From assembly GCA_963788585.1 (NCBI GenBank), contig CAWBHA010000003.1, positions 620,001 to 684,000 of the forward strand: a stretch of 64,000 nucleotides of DNA, given 5' to 3'. Positions 56,439 through 64,000 of this stretch are shown here, in pieces. The position numbers and the translations under genes are program-made. Source of the stretch: Bog-473 sp963788585. Lineage in GTDB: Bacteria; Actinomycetota; Acidimicrobiia; Acidimicrobiales; RAAP-2. How positions within the stretch are numbered: position 1 is the first letter of the stretch; every line of letters starts with the position of its first letter. The notes below the pieces were generated by a model. That model had not been told where the DNA came from. It saw nothing but the letters and a program-made list of their open reading frames with translations, and ran no database searches.

Positions 56439-57484
56439 GCCGTGTTGACCTCGATCACGACCTTGACGTCGTCGGGGTGCCGCTGGATCGCGTCCTGCCA
56501 ATTGTCCAGGGGGACGCGCCGGGTCACCAGACGGGCGAGCCAGGAGCGGTCGGCCTTCGCCAGCGCGTCCGCGGCCGCCTCGTAGTGGCGGCGGTTGGCG
56601 TTGACCGATCCGACGACCGCGACGTTCTCCAGCACCATGTTCCGGTTGAGCAGGCCCTCGTCCACCTCAATGGTGTGCCCGCCCGAGGAGACACCGGTGA
56701 GGCAGACCACGCCACCGTTGCCGACGTTCGACATGGAGTCGAACACCAGGGCGGGCACGCCGGTGCACTCGACGATGACGTCCGCATCGGGGCACGCCGT
56801 GGCGACGGTACCCGTGTGGTACGTGGCACCGAGGGCCGACACCAGGTCCGGCTTCAGCCCCGTCGCCACCTGGTCGAGCACGTGGACGTCCATGCCGCGC
56901 TGGACGCCGATGAGCGCGGCGAGCAGGCCGATCGGCCCGGCCCCCGTCACCAGGACGGTCTTGGGTTCCCAGTGGGCCCGCCCGCCGACACGGTCGACCT
57001 CCTCCCACGCCTTGGCCACCACGCTCGTCGGCTCGAGCAGCACACCCAAGGTGCCCAACGACGAGTCGACCTTGACCGTGAAGTCGGGCGTGTTGCGATA
57101 GCGCTCGGAGCAGTAGCCGTGGTGCTGCTTGATGCCGCGCTCGGTGTACAGACCGTTGCGGCAGAAATCCCACTCCATCACCGCGCAATTCGGGCAGGGG
57201 ACCGGGTCCGGCCGGCGCACGATGCTCACGACGAGGTCGCCCTCGGCCAGCTTCCCGCCGGCCGGCGCCTCGAGCACGCGCCCGAGCGACTCGTGGCCGA
57301 GGACGAGTCGCTCCTCGCCGGGGGGCGGCCAACCGTACTGGCCCGAGATGATCTCGATGTCGGTGCCACAGATGCCGATGGCCAGCGTTTCGACCAGCAC
57401 GGGCCCGTCGGCCGCCGGCGGCTCGGGCATCTCCGAGAGCTCGGCGGAATCCGCCTTGAGCGGGACGACGGTGAGCGCCTTCAT
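56435..57484 (-). CDS. gdh: Glucose 1-dehydrogenase, zinc-type MDR family
   Basis: This medium-chain alcohol dehydrogenase of 349 residues resembles archaeal-type glucose dehydrogenases, which oxidise glucose to gluconolactone with NAD(P). Seen are the catalytic-zinc GICGTDIEII and LGHESLGRV, the substrate-binding VMEWDFCRNGLYTERGIKQH, and the Rossmann GAGPIGLLAALIG. NRHYEAAADALA is characteristic of the C-terminal domain. The structural zinc lobe is reduced (CPNC, then WDFC). The promoter likely lies in 57485-57569; the MBL gene follows in the same operon. Confidence 0.85.
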   Translation of the reverse strand: MKALTVVPLKADSAELSEMPEPPAADGPVLVETLAIGICGTDIEIISGQYGWPPPGEERLVLGHESLGRVLEAPAGGKLAEGDLVVSIVRRPDPVPCPNCAVMEWDFCRNGLYTERGIKQHHGYCSERYRNTPDFTVKVDSSLGTLGVLLEPTSVVAKAWEEVDRVGGRAHWEPKTVLVTGAGPIGLLAALIGVQRGMDVHVLDQVATGLKPDLVSALGATYHTGTVATACPDADVIVECTGVPALVFDSMSNVGNGGVVCLTGVSSGGHTIEVDEGLLNRNMVLENVAVVGSVNANRRHYEAAADALAKADRSWLARLVTRRVPLDNWQDAIQRHPDDVKVVIEVNTA

Positions 57485-57569
57485 GATCCTCCTTCGTTCC
57501 GTTTCGATCGGTGATCTTGATCCGTGCGCGCTGCGCCGGAGCTGGTCGTTCCCGCCCGCTCTGGAGCAG

Positions 57570-59483
57570 TCAGCGCACCGCGCCGGCCCGGCGGCGCGCC
57601 GACGCCACGCGGCCGTTGCGCTTCATGCGTTGCATCATCGGCGTCATGACGGTCGACTTGTCGACCACCAGGGGCTTGGTGCGGTCGTCCCCCGCGGCCA
57701 GGGGGTCGCCGCCGCTCAGGCGGAAGGCCGAGTTGATCAGCGACACGTGTGAGAACGCCTGCGGATAGTTGCCCACCAACCTCCCGGCCAGAGGGTCGTA
57801 CTCCTCCGAGAGCAGGCCGAGGTCGTTGCGCAGCGCGAGGAGCCGCTCGAAGACCTCCACGGCCTCCTCCTCGCGCCCGATCATGTGCAGGCAGTCGACG
57901 AGCCAGAACGAGCAGGCGAGGAAGGCCCCCTCGCGGCCGGTGAGACCGTCGACCGCGCCATCGTCGGTGGTGCGGTAGCGCAGCACGAACCCGTGGTCCA
58001 TGAGGTTGCGCTCGATCGCCTCCACCGTGCTCACGACGCGCGGGTCGGTGGCCGGGAGGAAGCCGACGAGGGGGATCATGAGCACACTGGCGTCGAGCTC
58101 GTCAGAGCCGTAGTACTGCGTGAAGGCGCCGACCTTCTCGTTGTACCCCTTCTCGCAGACCTCGTTGAAGATCTCGGTGCGCAGCTTGCGCCACTCCTTC
58201 AGCGGGCCCTTGAGCTCGGACCACTCCTCGAGCGTCCGCACGGCCCGGTCGACGGCCACCCAGGCCATGACCTTGGAGTGGGTGAAGTGCCGGCGCGGAC
58301 CCCGCACCTCCCAGATGCCGTCGTCGGGCTCTGTCCAGCCCTTCTCGATGAATTTGATGAGCTGCAACTGCAGCGCCCAGGCCGCCTGCATCTGGACCCC
58401 CTCGGCGTGGGCCGAGGAGTACAGCGCCGACATGACCTCGCCGTAGACGTCGAGCTGATACTGCTCGGAAGCGGCGTTGCCGATGCGCACCGGGGCCGAG
58501 TTCTCGTAGCCGGGCAGCCAGTCCGCTTCCCACTCGTCGAGGCGTCGCTCGCCCGCCGCCCCGTACATGATCTGCAGCTTCGTGACGTCGCCCGCCACGG
58601 CGCGCAACAGCCAGTCCCGCCAGGCCATCGCCTCGGCGTAGTACCCGCCGCGCATGAGCGCCTCGAGGGTCAAGGTGGCGTCGCGCAGCCAACAGAAGCG
58701 ATAGTCCCAGTTCCGGTTCCCGCCGAGCGCCTCGGGCAGCGACGTCGTCGCCGCGGCGACGATGCCGCCGGTGGGCTCGTAGGTGAGCGCCTTGAGCGTG
58801 ATGAGCGAGCGCACCACCGCGTCACGGTATGGACCCTCGTAACAGCAGTTCTCGGCCCACTCCGTCCAGTAGGCCTCGGTCAGATGGACGGCGTAGTAGC
58901 TGTCCAGCGGTGGCGGCGGATCTTCGTGGGAGGGGTGCCAGACCAGCGTGAAGGGAAAGCGCTGGCGCTCGGTGACGGTGAAGTCGGCGATCGTCCGCAG
59001 GTCCTGGCCCTTGGCCTCGACGCGGTGCCACAGGGCGACGGAGTCGGGCCCGGCCGTGAGCCGGGTCAGCCCCTCTTGGCTGGTGACCCAGGGCACGACC
59101 TGGCCGTAGTCGAAGCGCACGGCCAGCTCCATGTGCATGTCGACCGTGCCGCTGATGCCCTCGACGGAGCGGACCAGGTGGGGGTGGTTGTCCCGGACGG
59201 GCATGCAGTCGGTGATGCGCACTGTCCCGCTGGGAGTGTCGAACTCGGTCTCGAGCACGAGCGCATTCGGCCGGTACCAGCGACGCGTGGCGAGGATGGT
59301 CCCCTTGCCGCCGGACGGCGAGAGCTGCCAGTAGCCGTTGGACTTATCACCGAGCAGCCGAGAGAAGCAGGACGGGGAGTCGAAGTGCGGCAGGCACATC
59401 CAGTCGATCGATCCGTCGATGCCCACCAGGGCGGCGGTGTGCAGGTCGCCGATGACGGCGTAATCCTCGATGCGCTGGCTCAT
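57570..59483 (-). CDS. GH15 glucoamylase/trehalase-type enzyme
   Basis: This ~638-residue glycoside hydrolase family 15 protein has an N-terminal beta-sandwich and an (alpha/alpha)6 barrel. Motifs are YAVIGDLHTAALVGIDGSID and WMCLPHFDSPSCFSRLL at the start, the catalytic region RNWDYRFCWLRDATLTLEAL, and FLPATDPRVVSTVEAIERNL later. Actinobacterial members with this start hydrolyse trehalose or short alpha-glucans to glucose. No signal peptide is seen, so action is cytoplasmic. ATG 59483 (MSQRIEDYA) fits the family. Confidence 0.92.
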   Translation of the reverse strand: MSQRIEDYAVIGDLHTAALVGIDGSIDWMCLPHFDSPSCFSRLLGDKSNGYWQLSPSGGKGTILATRRWYRPNALVLETEFDTPSGTVRITDCMPVRDNHPHLVRSVEGISGTVDMHMELAVRFDYGQVVPWVTSQEGLTRLTAGPDSVALWHRVEAKGQDLRTIADFTVTERQRFPFTLVWHPSHEDPPPPLDSYYAVHLTEAYWTEWAENCCYEGPYRDAVVRSLITLKALTYEPTGGIVAAATTSLPEALGGNRNWDYRFCWLRDATLTLEALMRGGYYAEAMAWRDWLLRAVAGDVTKLQIMYGAAGERRLDEWEADWLPGYENSAPVRIGNAASEQYQLDVYGEVMSALYSSAHAEGVQMQAAWALQLQLIKFIEKGWTEPDDGIWEVRGPRRHFTHSKVMAWVAVDRAVRTLEEWSELKGPLKEWRKLRTEIFNEVCEKGYNEKVGAFTQYYGSDELDASVLMIPLVGFLPATDPRVVSTVEAIERNLMDHGFVLRYRTTDDGAVDGLTGREGAFLACSFWLVDCLHMIGREEEAVEVFERLLALRNDLGLLSEEYDPLAGRLVGNYPQAFSHVSLINSAFRLSGGDPLAAGDDRTKPLVVDKSTVMTPMMQRMKRNGRVASARRRAGAVR

Positions 59484-59523
59484 GGACCTCATTCTTGCCG
59501 CTGGATCAGGCTGGGCCGCCGCT

Positions 59524-60708
59524 TCAGCCCGATATGCACGGACCGCTGCTCACGGCGCTGTGGTGCTGCTCCGCCTGCTGGACCCTCGCGAGGACCCCGG
59601 GGGACGTCAGCGCGTAGCCCACGTCGGGGTACACGGTCGAGCGGCTGAAGACCACGCCGATGACCTGGCCGCCGGGCCCGAGCAGCGGACCGCCCGAATT
59701 GCCGGGCAACACGTTGGCATCGAGGGCGTAGACGCCCCGGGTCACCGTCCCGTTGTTGTAGATGTCCTTCCCGATGGCCGTGACCTCCTCGGTCACCCCG
59801 GCCGGGTCGATGGTCAGCCCTCCGTCCTCGGGATAGCCGAGGATCGCGGCCTGGGTCCCGCGCGACACGACGTTGGGGCTGATCGTCAGGGCCGGACCGA
59901 GCGGCGCGTCCGTACGCAGGACGGCGAGGTCGAACGAGGGGTCGAAGAACACCACCGTCGCGTTGTACGCGGTGTTGCCCTCGATCACCTGGGTGTCGCC
60001 ATCGCTCTCCCCGGCGACGACGTGCGCGTTCGTGACCACGAGACCCGGCGCCACGACGAAGCCGGATCCCTCCTGCTCGTTGCTGCAGGCCGTACCGAGG
60101 ATCTTGATGGTCGAGAACACCGCGGGGTCGGCCAGCGCGTTGGCCTGCGCGTTCGACGGTGTCGAGACCGATGGCGTCGAGGGCGGGGTGAGCGTGGAGA
60201 ACACCTGGGGGAACCCCTGGTTGTTCAGGAACGTCTGCAGGTCGTTGAAGACCGACGGTGCCTGGGGGAGGATCGAGTCGATCGTGTGCAGGATGTCGGA
60301 GCGGTTCACCGCTGCATCGAGCGACGTGAAGCGGCTGTTGGGCGTGGCGATGGCGGCGGCCACCAGCCACGCAGAGAGGAGCACGGCCAGGACGGCCACC
60401 CCCACGCCGAGCGCCGCGTCGACGTTGCCCAGGTGGTGCCGGCGCACCGTGACGTTGCTCCAGGTCCCGAGGATCCGCCCGGCAGACCCGAGCGCGCACG
60501 CGGTGAAGAGCCACAGGCCGATGACGAGGATGGCACGGGTGACGTCCTCGTGACCTGTCCTCAACAGGGGTACCCAGATCACGGCCCCGAGGAAGAGGCC
60601 GAGGAAGAACCCGGCGAAGGTGAGGATCTGGACGAGCGCGCCCAACCGGAGCCCGTGGACCGCGGCCAGCAGCATCAGCCCGATGATGAGCAGGTCGACC
60701 CAATCCAC
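59524..60708 (-). CDS. MarP-like membrane serine protease
   Basis: This ~394-residue protein has four hydrophobic segments at the N-terminus (CvpA/colicin-V-like: VDLLIIGLMLLAAVHGLRLG, FAGFFLGLFLGAVIW, ILVIGLWLFTACALGSAG, LLSAWLVAAAIA). A periplasmic trypsin-like domain follows with the catalytic triad His in LVVTNAHVVAG, Asp in PSFDLAVLR and Ser in LPGNSGGPLLG. Family members such as mycobacterial MarP cleave cell-wall enzymes under acid stress; here substrate and role are unknown. GTG 60708 begins just before the first helix. Confidence 0.87.
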   Translation of the reverse strand: MDWVDLLIIGLMLLAAVHGLRLGALVQILTFAGFFLGLFLGAVIWVPLLRTGHEDVTRAILVIGLWLFTACALGSAGRILGTWSNVTVRRHHLGNVDAALGVGVAVLAVLLSAWLVAAAIATPNSRFTSLDAAVNRSDILHTIDSILPQAPSVFNDLQTFLNNQGFPQVFSTLTPPSTPSVSTPSNAQANALADPAVFSTIKILGTACSNEQEGSGFVVAPGLVVTNAHVVAGESDGDTQVIEGNTAYNATVVFFDPSFDLAVLRTDAPLGPALTISPNVVSRGTQAAILGYPEDGGLTIDPAGVTEEVTAIGKDIYNNGTVTRGVYALDANVLPGNSGGPLLGPGGQVIGVVFSRSTVYPDVGYALTSPGVLARVQQAEQHHSAVSSGPCISG

Positions 60709-60771
60709 CGGTGCGAGGGTACCCAACGGTGCCCGGGAGAAGACGCCCCCCACCGCTATTGTCGTTGCGCC

Positions 60772-62064
60772 GTGCTCTCGCGCTCCGTGCCTCGACAACG
60801 GCGTGCCCGGCGACCCGGCGGCAGCCTGTGTCTCCTCCTCCTTCTCGCGGTGGTGGTCACGGCATCGGGTTGCGCGCTGACCGGGCACCCCGCCGCCACC
60901 CCTGTCCCGCGCGTCCTCGGGGAGACCAAGGGCACGCCCCTGGTGCTCGGCCAGCCCGCCCCCGTCGGCACCGGACAGCTCGGCGCGGTGTCGTGCGCCA
61001 CCGACCACCGCTGCTGGGCCGTCGGCGTGGCGGGTCCCGACCCGCCGCCGGCACCCGCGGGTCCCACGGTGATCGTCGCCACCACAAACGGGGGCCGCAC
61101 CTGGAAGGCCCAGCACGTGACCGGCGGGGCGACGCCGCAGCTGAGCGGGATCTCGTGCCCGACCGCGACGTCGTGCATGGCGGTCGGCTCGAACGGCGCG
61201 TCGCTCCCCGGTAGCGGCGTGGTGGTGACGACTCAAGACGGCGGCCGCACCTGGGCGGCGGCGACCACCCCCGCCAGCGCGCTCACCGTGTCGAGCGTCA
61301 GCTGCGCCACCACGGCGGACTGCACCGCCATCGTGAGCCAGGGTACGCAGACCTGGTCGGCGCACAGCACCGACTTCGGGCAGACCTGGCAACAGGAGGG
61401 CAGCCTGCCCGGGCTGTTGGTGGCCGCCGCCGACCTGACCTGTGTCGCCGGCGGCACCTGTCTCGTGGCGGGCTACGTCCCGACCGCCAACGGGCACGGC
61501 GAGGGCGCGATCGCGCTGAGCGACGACGGCGGGCAGACGTGGGCGCTGGCGTCGGTGCCGGCGGGCATCGGACTGCTCCAGAGCACCGCGTGCGTCTCCG
61601 CCACCGAGTGCCTCGCCGCCGGGACGACCACCACGACGGCGAGCGACGTCGTCCCGGCCAAGGGCGAGCTCCTGCGCAGCGACGACGGCGGGCACACCTG
61701 GACCCCGTCGACGGGCGCGCCCCCTGTCGACGACGTCTACGGCGTCGCCTGCCCGGACACACGGCAGTGCGCCATGGTCGGCACCGACTGGGTCGGCCTC
61801 CCGGCCGTCGGTACCGGCGCCGTCGCCCAGAGCGTCGACGGCGGCCAGACCTTCCGGGCCTCGAAGGCCGCCTACGTCCCCCTGTCCCTCACGGCGCTGG
61901 CCTGCCCCACGTCGGCGGCCTGCGTCGCCGTCGGGGGGAACACCGTCGCCCGCCTCGCCCTGCTCACGCCGCCCCGGCGGACCCCGTCATCGTCGCACTC
62001 CACGGGGTCGGTCCCATCCTCGGCACAGGGAGCGGGCGAGCAACGGACCCGCAACGGGGCGTAA
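60772..62064 (+). CDS. Secreted lipoprotein with BNR-like repeats
   Basis: The N-terminus is basic (RSVPRQRRARRPGG) then hydrophobic (LCLLLLLAVVVTASGCALTG) with a lipobox ending in Cys. The rest consists of ~45-residue repeats, each with GGxTW or DGGxTW (TNGGRTWKAQHVTGG, QDGGRTWAAATTP, DDGGQTWALASVP, DDGGHTWTPS). Each is followed by a C-x(5-6)-C segment (ISCPTATSCMAVG, VACPDTRQCAMVG). This is a beta-propeller of the sortilin/photosystem HCF136-like type. Function unknown, likely cell-surface. GTG 60772 is the start. Confidence 0.82.
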   Translation: MLSRSVPRQRRARRPGGSLCLLLLLAVVVTASGCALTGHPAATPVPRVLGETKGTPLVLGQPAPVGTGQLGAVSCATDHRCWAVGVAGPDPPPAPAGPTVIVATTNGGRTWKAQHVTGGATPQLSGISCPTATSCMAVGSNGASLPGSGVVVTTQDGGRTWAAATTPASALTVSSVSCATTADCTAIVSQGTQTWSAHSTDFGQTWQQEGSLPGLLVAAADLTCVAGGTCLVAGYVPTANGHGEGAIALSDDGGQTWALASVPAGIGLLQSTACVSATECLAAGTTTTTASDVVPAKGELLRSDDGGHTWTPSTGAPPVDDVYGVACPDTRQCAMVGTDWVGLPAVGTGAVAQSVDGGQTFRASKAAYVPLSLTALACPTSAACVAVGGNTVARLALLTPPRRTPSSSHSTGSVPSSAQGAGEQRTRNGA

Positions 62065-62209
62065 ATCCGGCTTCGGTCACCCGTCGAACGACGCAGCATC
62101 CCTAGTCAGAAGCGTCAAACCCCCGTAGACTCTGCGGTGCGGACCGAAGGAGTCATCGAAGCGTGCGGGGGTGCGCAACCTCCCAGCGCCAGAACCGTGG
62201 AGGACCGTC

Positions 62210-62809
62210 ATGCCGAAGACCTGCCCCCAGTGTCAGAGCGAAGCCGCTGATACCGACAACAACTGCTCGAACTGCGGGTCGCCCCTGGGCGCGGGTGCCG
62301 CAGCAGCCCAGGCGGCACCCGCCATGGGCGCCCCGGCCGCGGCGCCTGCCGGCGCAACCGGCACATCGACCTCGTCGGTTCCGGCCTACAAATTCGACGC
62401 CGTCCGGTGGTCGCTGGCGGACCGGATCGCCGGCGTGGCGACGATCGTGCTCTTGATCTCCTTGTTCCTCTCCTGGTTCGGCATCACCGTCATCGGCGTC
62501 ACCGTCACCGCGAGCGGCGTGTCGGCCCACGGCTGGCTCTACGTCGTGTTGATCATCTGCATCGCCGAGCTCGCCTACCTGGTCCTGCGCGCCGGATGGG
62601 ACCAGCTGCCGGTCAGCATGAACCTCCCGCACCTCACGGTCATGCTGGTGGCGACCATCGTGAACCTGGTGCTCGTGTTCATCGCCTTCATCGACAAGCC
62701 GGGGGGATCGGGCGTCGGCTGGGAGTTCGGTGCCTTCCTCGCGCTGATCGCCGCCGTCGTCGCCGTGGCGCCGTACGCCGTCCCGCAGCTGCGCGCCAAG
62801 ACGATGTAG
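62210..62809 (+). CDS. Zinc-ribbon membrane protein, unknown function
   Basis: ATG 62210 follows GGAGGA by 5 nt. The N-terminus has a double zinc ribbon (CPQCQSEAADTDNNCSNCGS), followed by an Ala/Pro-rich linker to ~60. Four transmembrane helices lie near residues 75-97, 110-130, 145-165 and 175-195. Similar four-helix zinc-ribbon proteins are common in actinobacteria without known role. Confidence 0.75.
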   Translation: MPKTCPQCQSEAADTDNNCSNCGSPLGAGAAAAQAAPAMGAPAAAPAGATGTSTSSVPAYKFDAVRWSLADRIAGVATIVLLISLFLSWFGITVIGVTVTASGVSAHGWLYVVLIICIAELAYLVLRAGWDQLPVSMNLPHLTVMLVATIVNLVLVFIAFIDKPGGSGVGWEFGAFLALIAAVVAVAPYAVPQLRAKTM

Positions 62810-62857
62810 CGAGGCGGCAGGCGGCGGTTCGCCGCCGCCGCCCACCCGACGGCGTCG

Positions 62858-64000
62858 CTAGCGCCGCACCGCAGCCAGCAACAGTCCCGGGATCTTGGCC
62901 GCCGACGGCTCGGCCTCGAAGGCCACGAACCGACGCATGACGTCGAAGGAGTCCGGCGCCGTGGCGAACCACGGCGGCTTGGGCCGGGAACGGAAGGGGC
63001 CGCGCAACACCGACTTCTGCGGGCGGTCGAACATCGGCGAGTTGCCCACCACCCCGATCCCCGACTGGATGTCGGTGCGCGGGTGCCCGGGGTAGGCGCC
63101 CCACGTCGTCGAGCCCAGGGCGAACGAGAGGCCGTGCCACACGTTCACCCCGACGGAGCCGTAGCGCAGGTCCGCCACCGCGCGCTCGACGGCGTCGGCC
63201 ACCGCCTGGTCCCGCGTCGACGCGGGACTGACGAGGAGGGTCGCCCCGAGCGTCCCCCACAGGACGTCGTTGCAGAAGGCGGTGGCGGCGTCGATGAAGG
63301 CCGCCGGCGAAGGGGCGGGCAATGCCGTCTCGGCCACCTGCCCGACGAACGACTCCACGTTGAAGCAGACGTCGTCGACGTGGCCGGGCGGCACCCCGGG
63401 GATGAAGGTCCACGGCAGGGCATCGTCGGGGCCGCGGCCGAGCTCCTCGGCCTCGGGGTGGGCGGCCACGAAGGTGTCGCGCCGCTCGGCGGCACCGGGG
63501 TAGTAGGCGCGTCTGGTGGTGATCTCCGCCAGCGTCTGGGCCAGCGCCCCGAGGAAGGCGTCACGCTGGGACCAGCCCGCGTGCGTGACGACGACGCGCG
63601 CCGAGACGCAGTTGAAGCCGGCGTTGTTGACCAACATGGTCGCCACGTGCTCGGCCTGGTAGCGCAGCTCGGGGATCGTCCACTTGCCGGGCACGACGAT
63701 CACCGGCGAGACGTTGCCCAGCTCGGCGGTGACCGGCTTGTCCAGCACGGGGTCGTCGGCCGCCTTGCGCCGCGCGCCCTCCGCACCGGTGCCGAACACC
63801 ACGGCGTCGTAGGTCTTGTCCGAGCCGGTGATGTGGACCTCGTCGATCCGCCCGTGGCCGGTCAGGTACTGGCCCACGACGCCGCCGCCCTCGACGATGC
63901 GCAGCACGCCGGCGTCGATCAGCGCCGCCAGCGCCTTGCTCCAGTGCGGGACGAGATAGTCGTTCACCGGGTTCGCCTTCATGACGACGGTCTTGCCCTC
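62858..64000 (-). CDS. Aldehyde dehydrogenase family protein (partial)
   Basis: The C-terminal ~380 residues of an NAD(P)-dependent aldehyde dehydrogenase are present; the 5' end lies beyond the window. Visible are DEVHITGSDKTYDAVVFGTG (NAD-loop), TAELGNVSPVIVV with the Glu, and NNAGFNCVSARVVV with the catalytic Cys. The substrate loop is divergent, with long stretches (GPFRSRPKPPWFATAPDSFD) unlike classical ALDHs. The residues at the window edge match EGKTVVMKANPVNDYLVPHW of the family. Confidence 0.87.
   Translation of the reverse strand, partial: EGKTVVMKANPVNDYLVPHWSKALAALIDAGVLRIVEGGGVVGQYLTGHGRIDEVHITGSDKTYDAVVFGTGAEGARRKAADDPVLDKPVTAELGNVSPVIVVPGKWTIPELRYQAEHVATMLVNNAGFNCVSARVVVTHAGWSQRDAFLGALAQTLAEITTRRAYYPGAAERRDTFVAAHPEAEELGRGPDDALPWTFIPGVPPGHVDDVCFNVESFVGQVAETALPAPSPAAFIDAATAFCNDVLWGTLGATLLVSPASTRDQAVADAVERAVADLRYGSVGVNVWHGLSFALGSTTWGAYPGHPRTDIQSGIGVVGNSPMFDRPQKSVLRGPFRSRPKPPWFATAPDSFDVMRRFVAFEAEPSAAKIPGLLLAAVRR

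Noticed and set aside
57885..59648. Plus-strand frame opposite the GH15 gene
   Set aside because: Antisense shadow of a gene with intact catalytic motifs.

Overview
Overall character. The window is a GC-rich bacterial chromosome (flanks look about 70% GC) with actinobacterial gene content: RecC-RecB-RecD in one overlapping operon, an MptB-like polyprenol-phosphomannose mannosyltransferase, a MarP-like membrane serine protease, an actinobacterial-type GH15 trehalase/glucoamylase, and a tRNA-Thr/tRNA-Met/rpmG/tRNA-Trp/secE/nusG cluster. An SQD1-type sulfoquinovose synthase homologue and an archaeal-type glucose dehydrogenase would fit a deep-branching actinobacterium such as an acidimicrobiian, but the lineage is inference; no rRNA is present.

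Left flank, 1-28.4 kb. Positions 1-1.4 kb hold nusG (partial), secE, tRNA-Trp, rpmG, tRNA-Met and tRNA-Thr, all on the minus strand. Then come a GNAT acetyltransferase, MptB, tRNA-Tyr, YajQ and GtrA. At 5.2-7.5 kb a GH1 beta-glucosidase has lost its own 5' end to the remnant of a group II intron reverse transcriptase and is fused in frame to it. A TesB thioesterase runs tail-on into citrate synthase. These are followed by a membrane protein, the SqdB-like enzyme, the recD/recB/recC block, rmuC, phoU, asd, recR, dnaX, the SRP RNA and two universal stress proteins.

Genomic island, 28.47-52.19 kb. A 23.7 kb element is inserted in the 3' half of tRNA-Ser(GGA). The tRNA remains whole at the left (28380-28467), and a perfect 58-bp copy of its 3' half lies at the right end (52130-52187). 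Just inside both ends is a pair of GGGAGCCAA-type repeats that look like integrase arm sites. The element carries a tyrosine integrase with an upstream HTH gene. At the opposite end it carries a minus-strand, translationally coupled replication/packaging cluster: excisionase-like HTH, small proteins, primase-polymerase, RepA/RecA-like ATPase, terminase large subunit and small Cys-motif proteins. I see no capsid, portal, tail, FtsK or relaxase gene, so a phage satellite or remnant prophage is the best reading. Cargo includes a Schlafen AlbA_2 protein, an unknown membrane protein, an S24-like fragment, a histidine phosphatase, a DUF1707 protein, an HD protein, two broken IS110 transposases and a broken secreted Ig/pentapeptide protein. 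Cargo and several core genes carry many frameshifts, and at least two are clear nonsense codons. The element may therefore be decaying, although indel errors in the assembly cannot be excluded because nusG and recD outside the island are also frameshifted.

Right flank, 52.2-64 kb. An acidic single-pass membrane protein with seven 18-bp repeats is followed by tadA, tRNA-Ser(CGA) and a small charged protein. Next is a minus-strand group of MBL-fold hydrolase, glucose dehydrogenase, GH15 trehalase/glucoamylase and MarP-like protease, probably a trehalose/glucan-to-gluconate module. A BNR-like lipoprotein, a zinc-ribbon membrane protein and the C-terminal part of an aldehyde dehydrogenase close the window.
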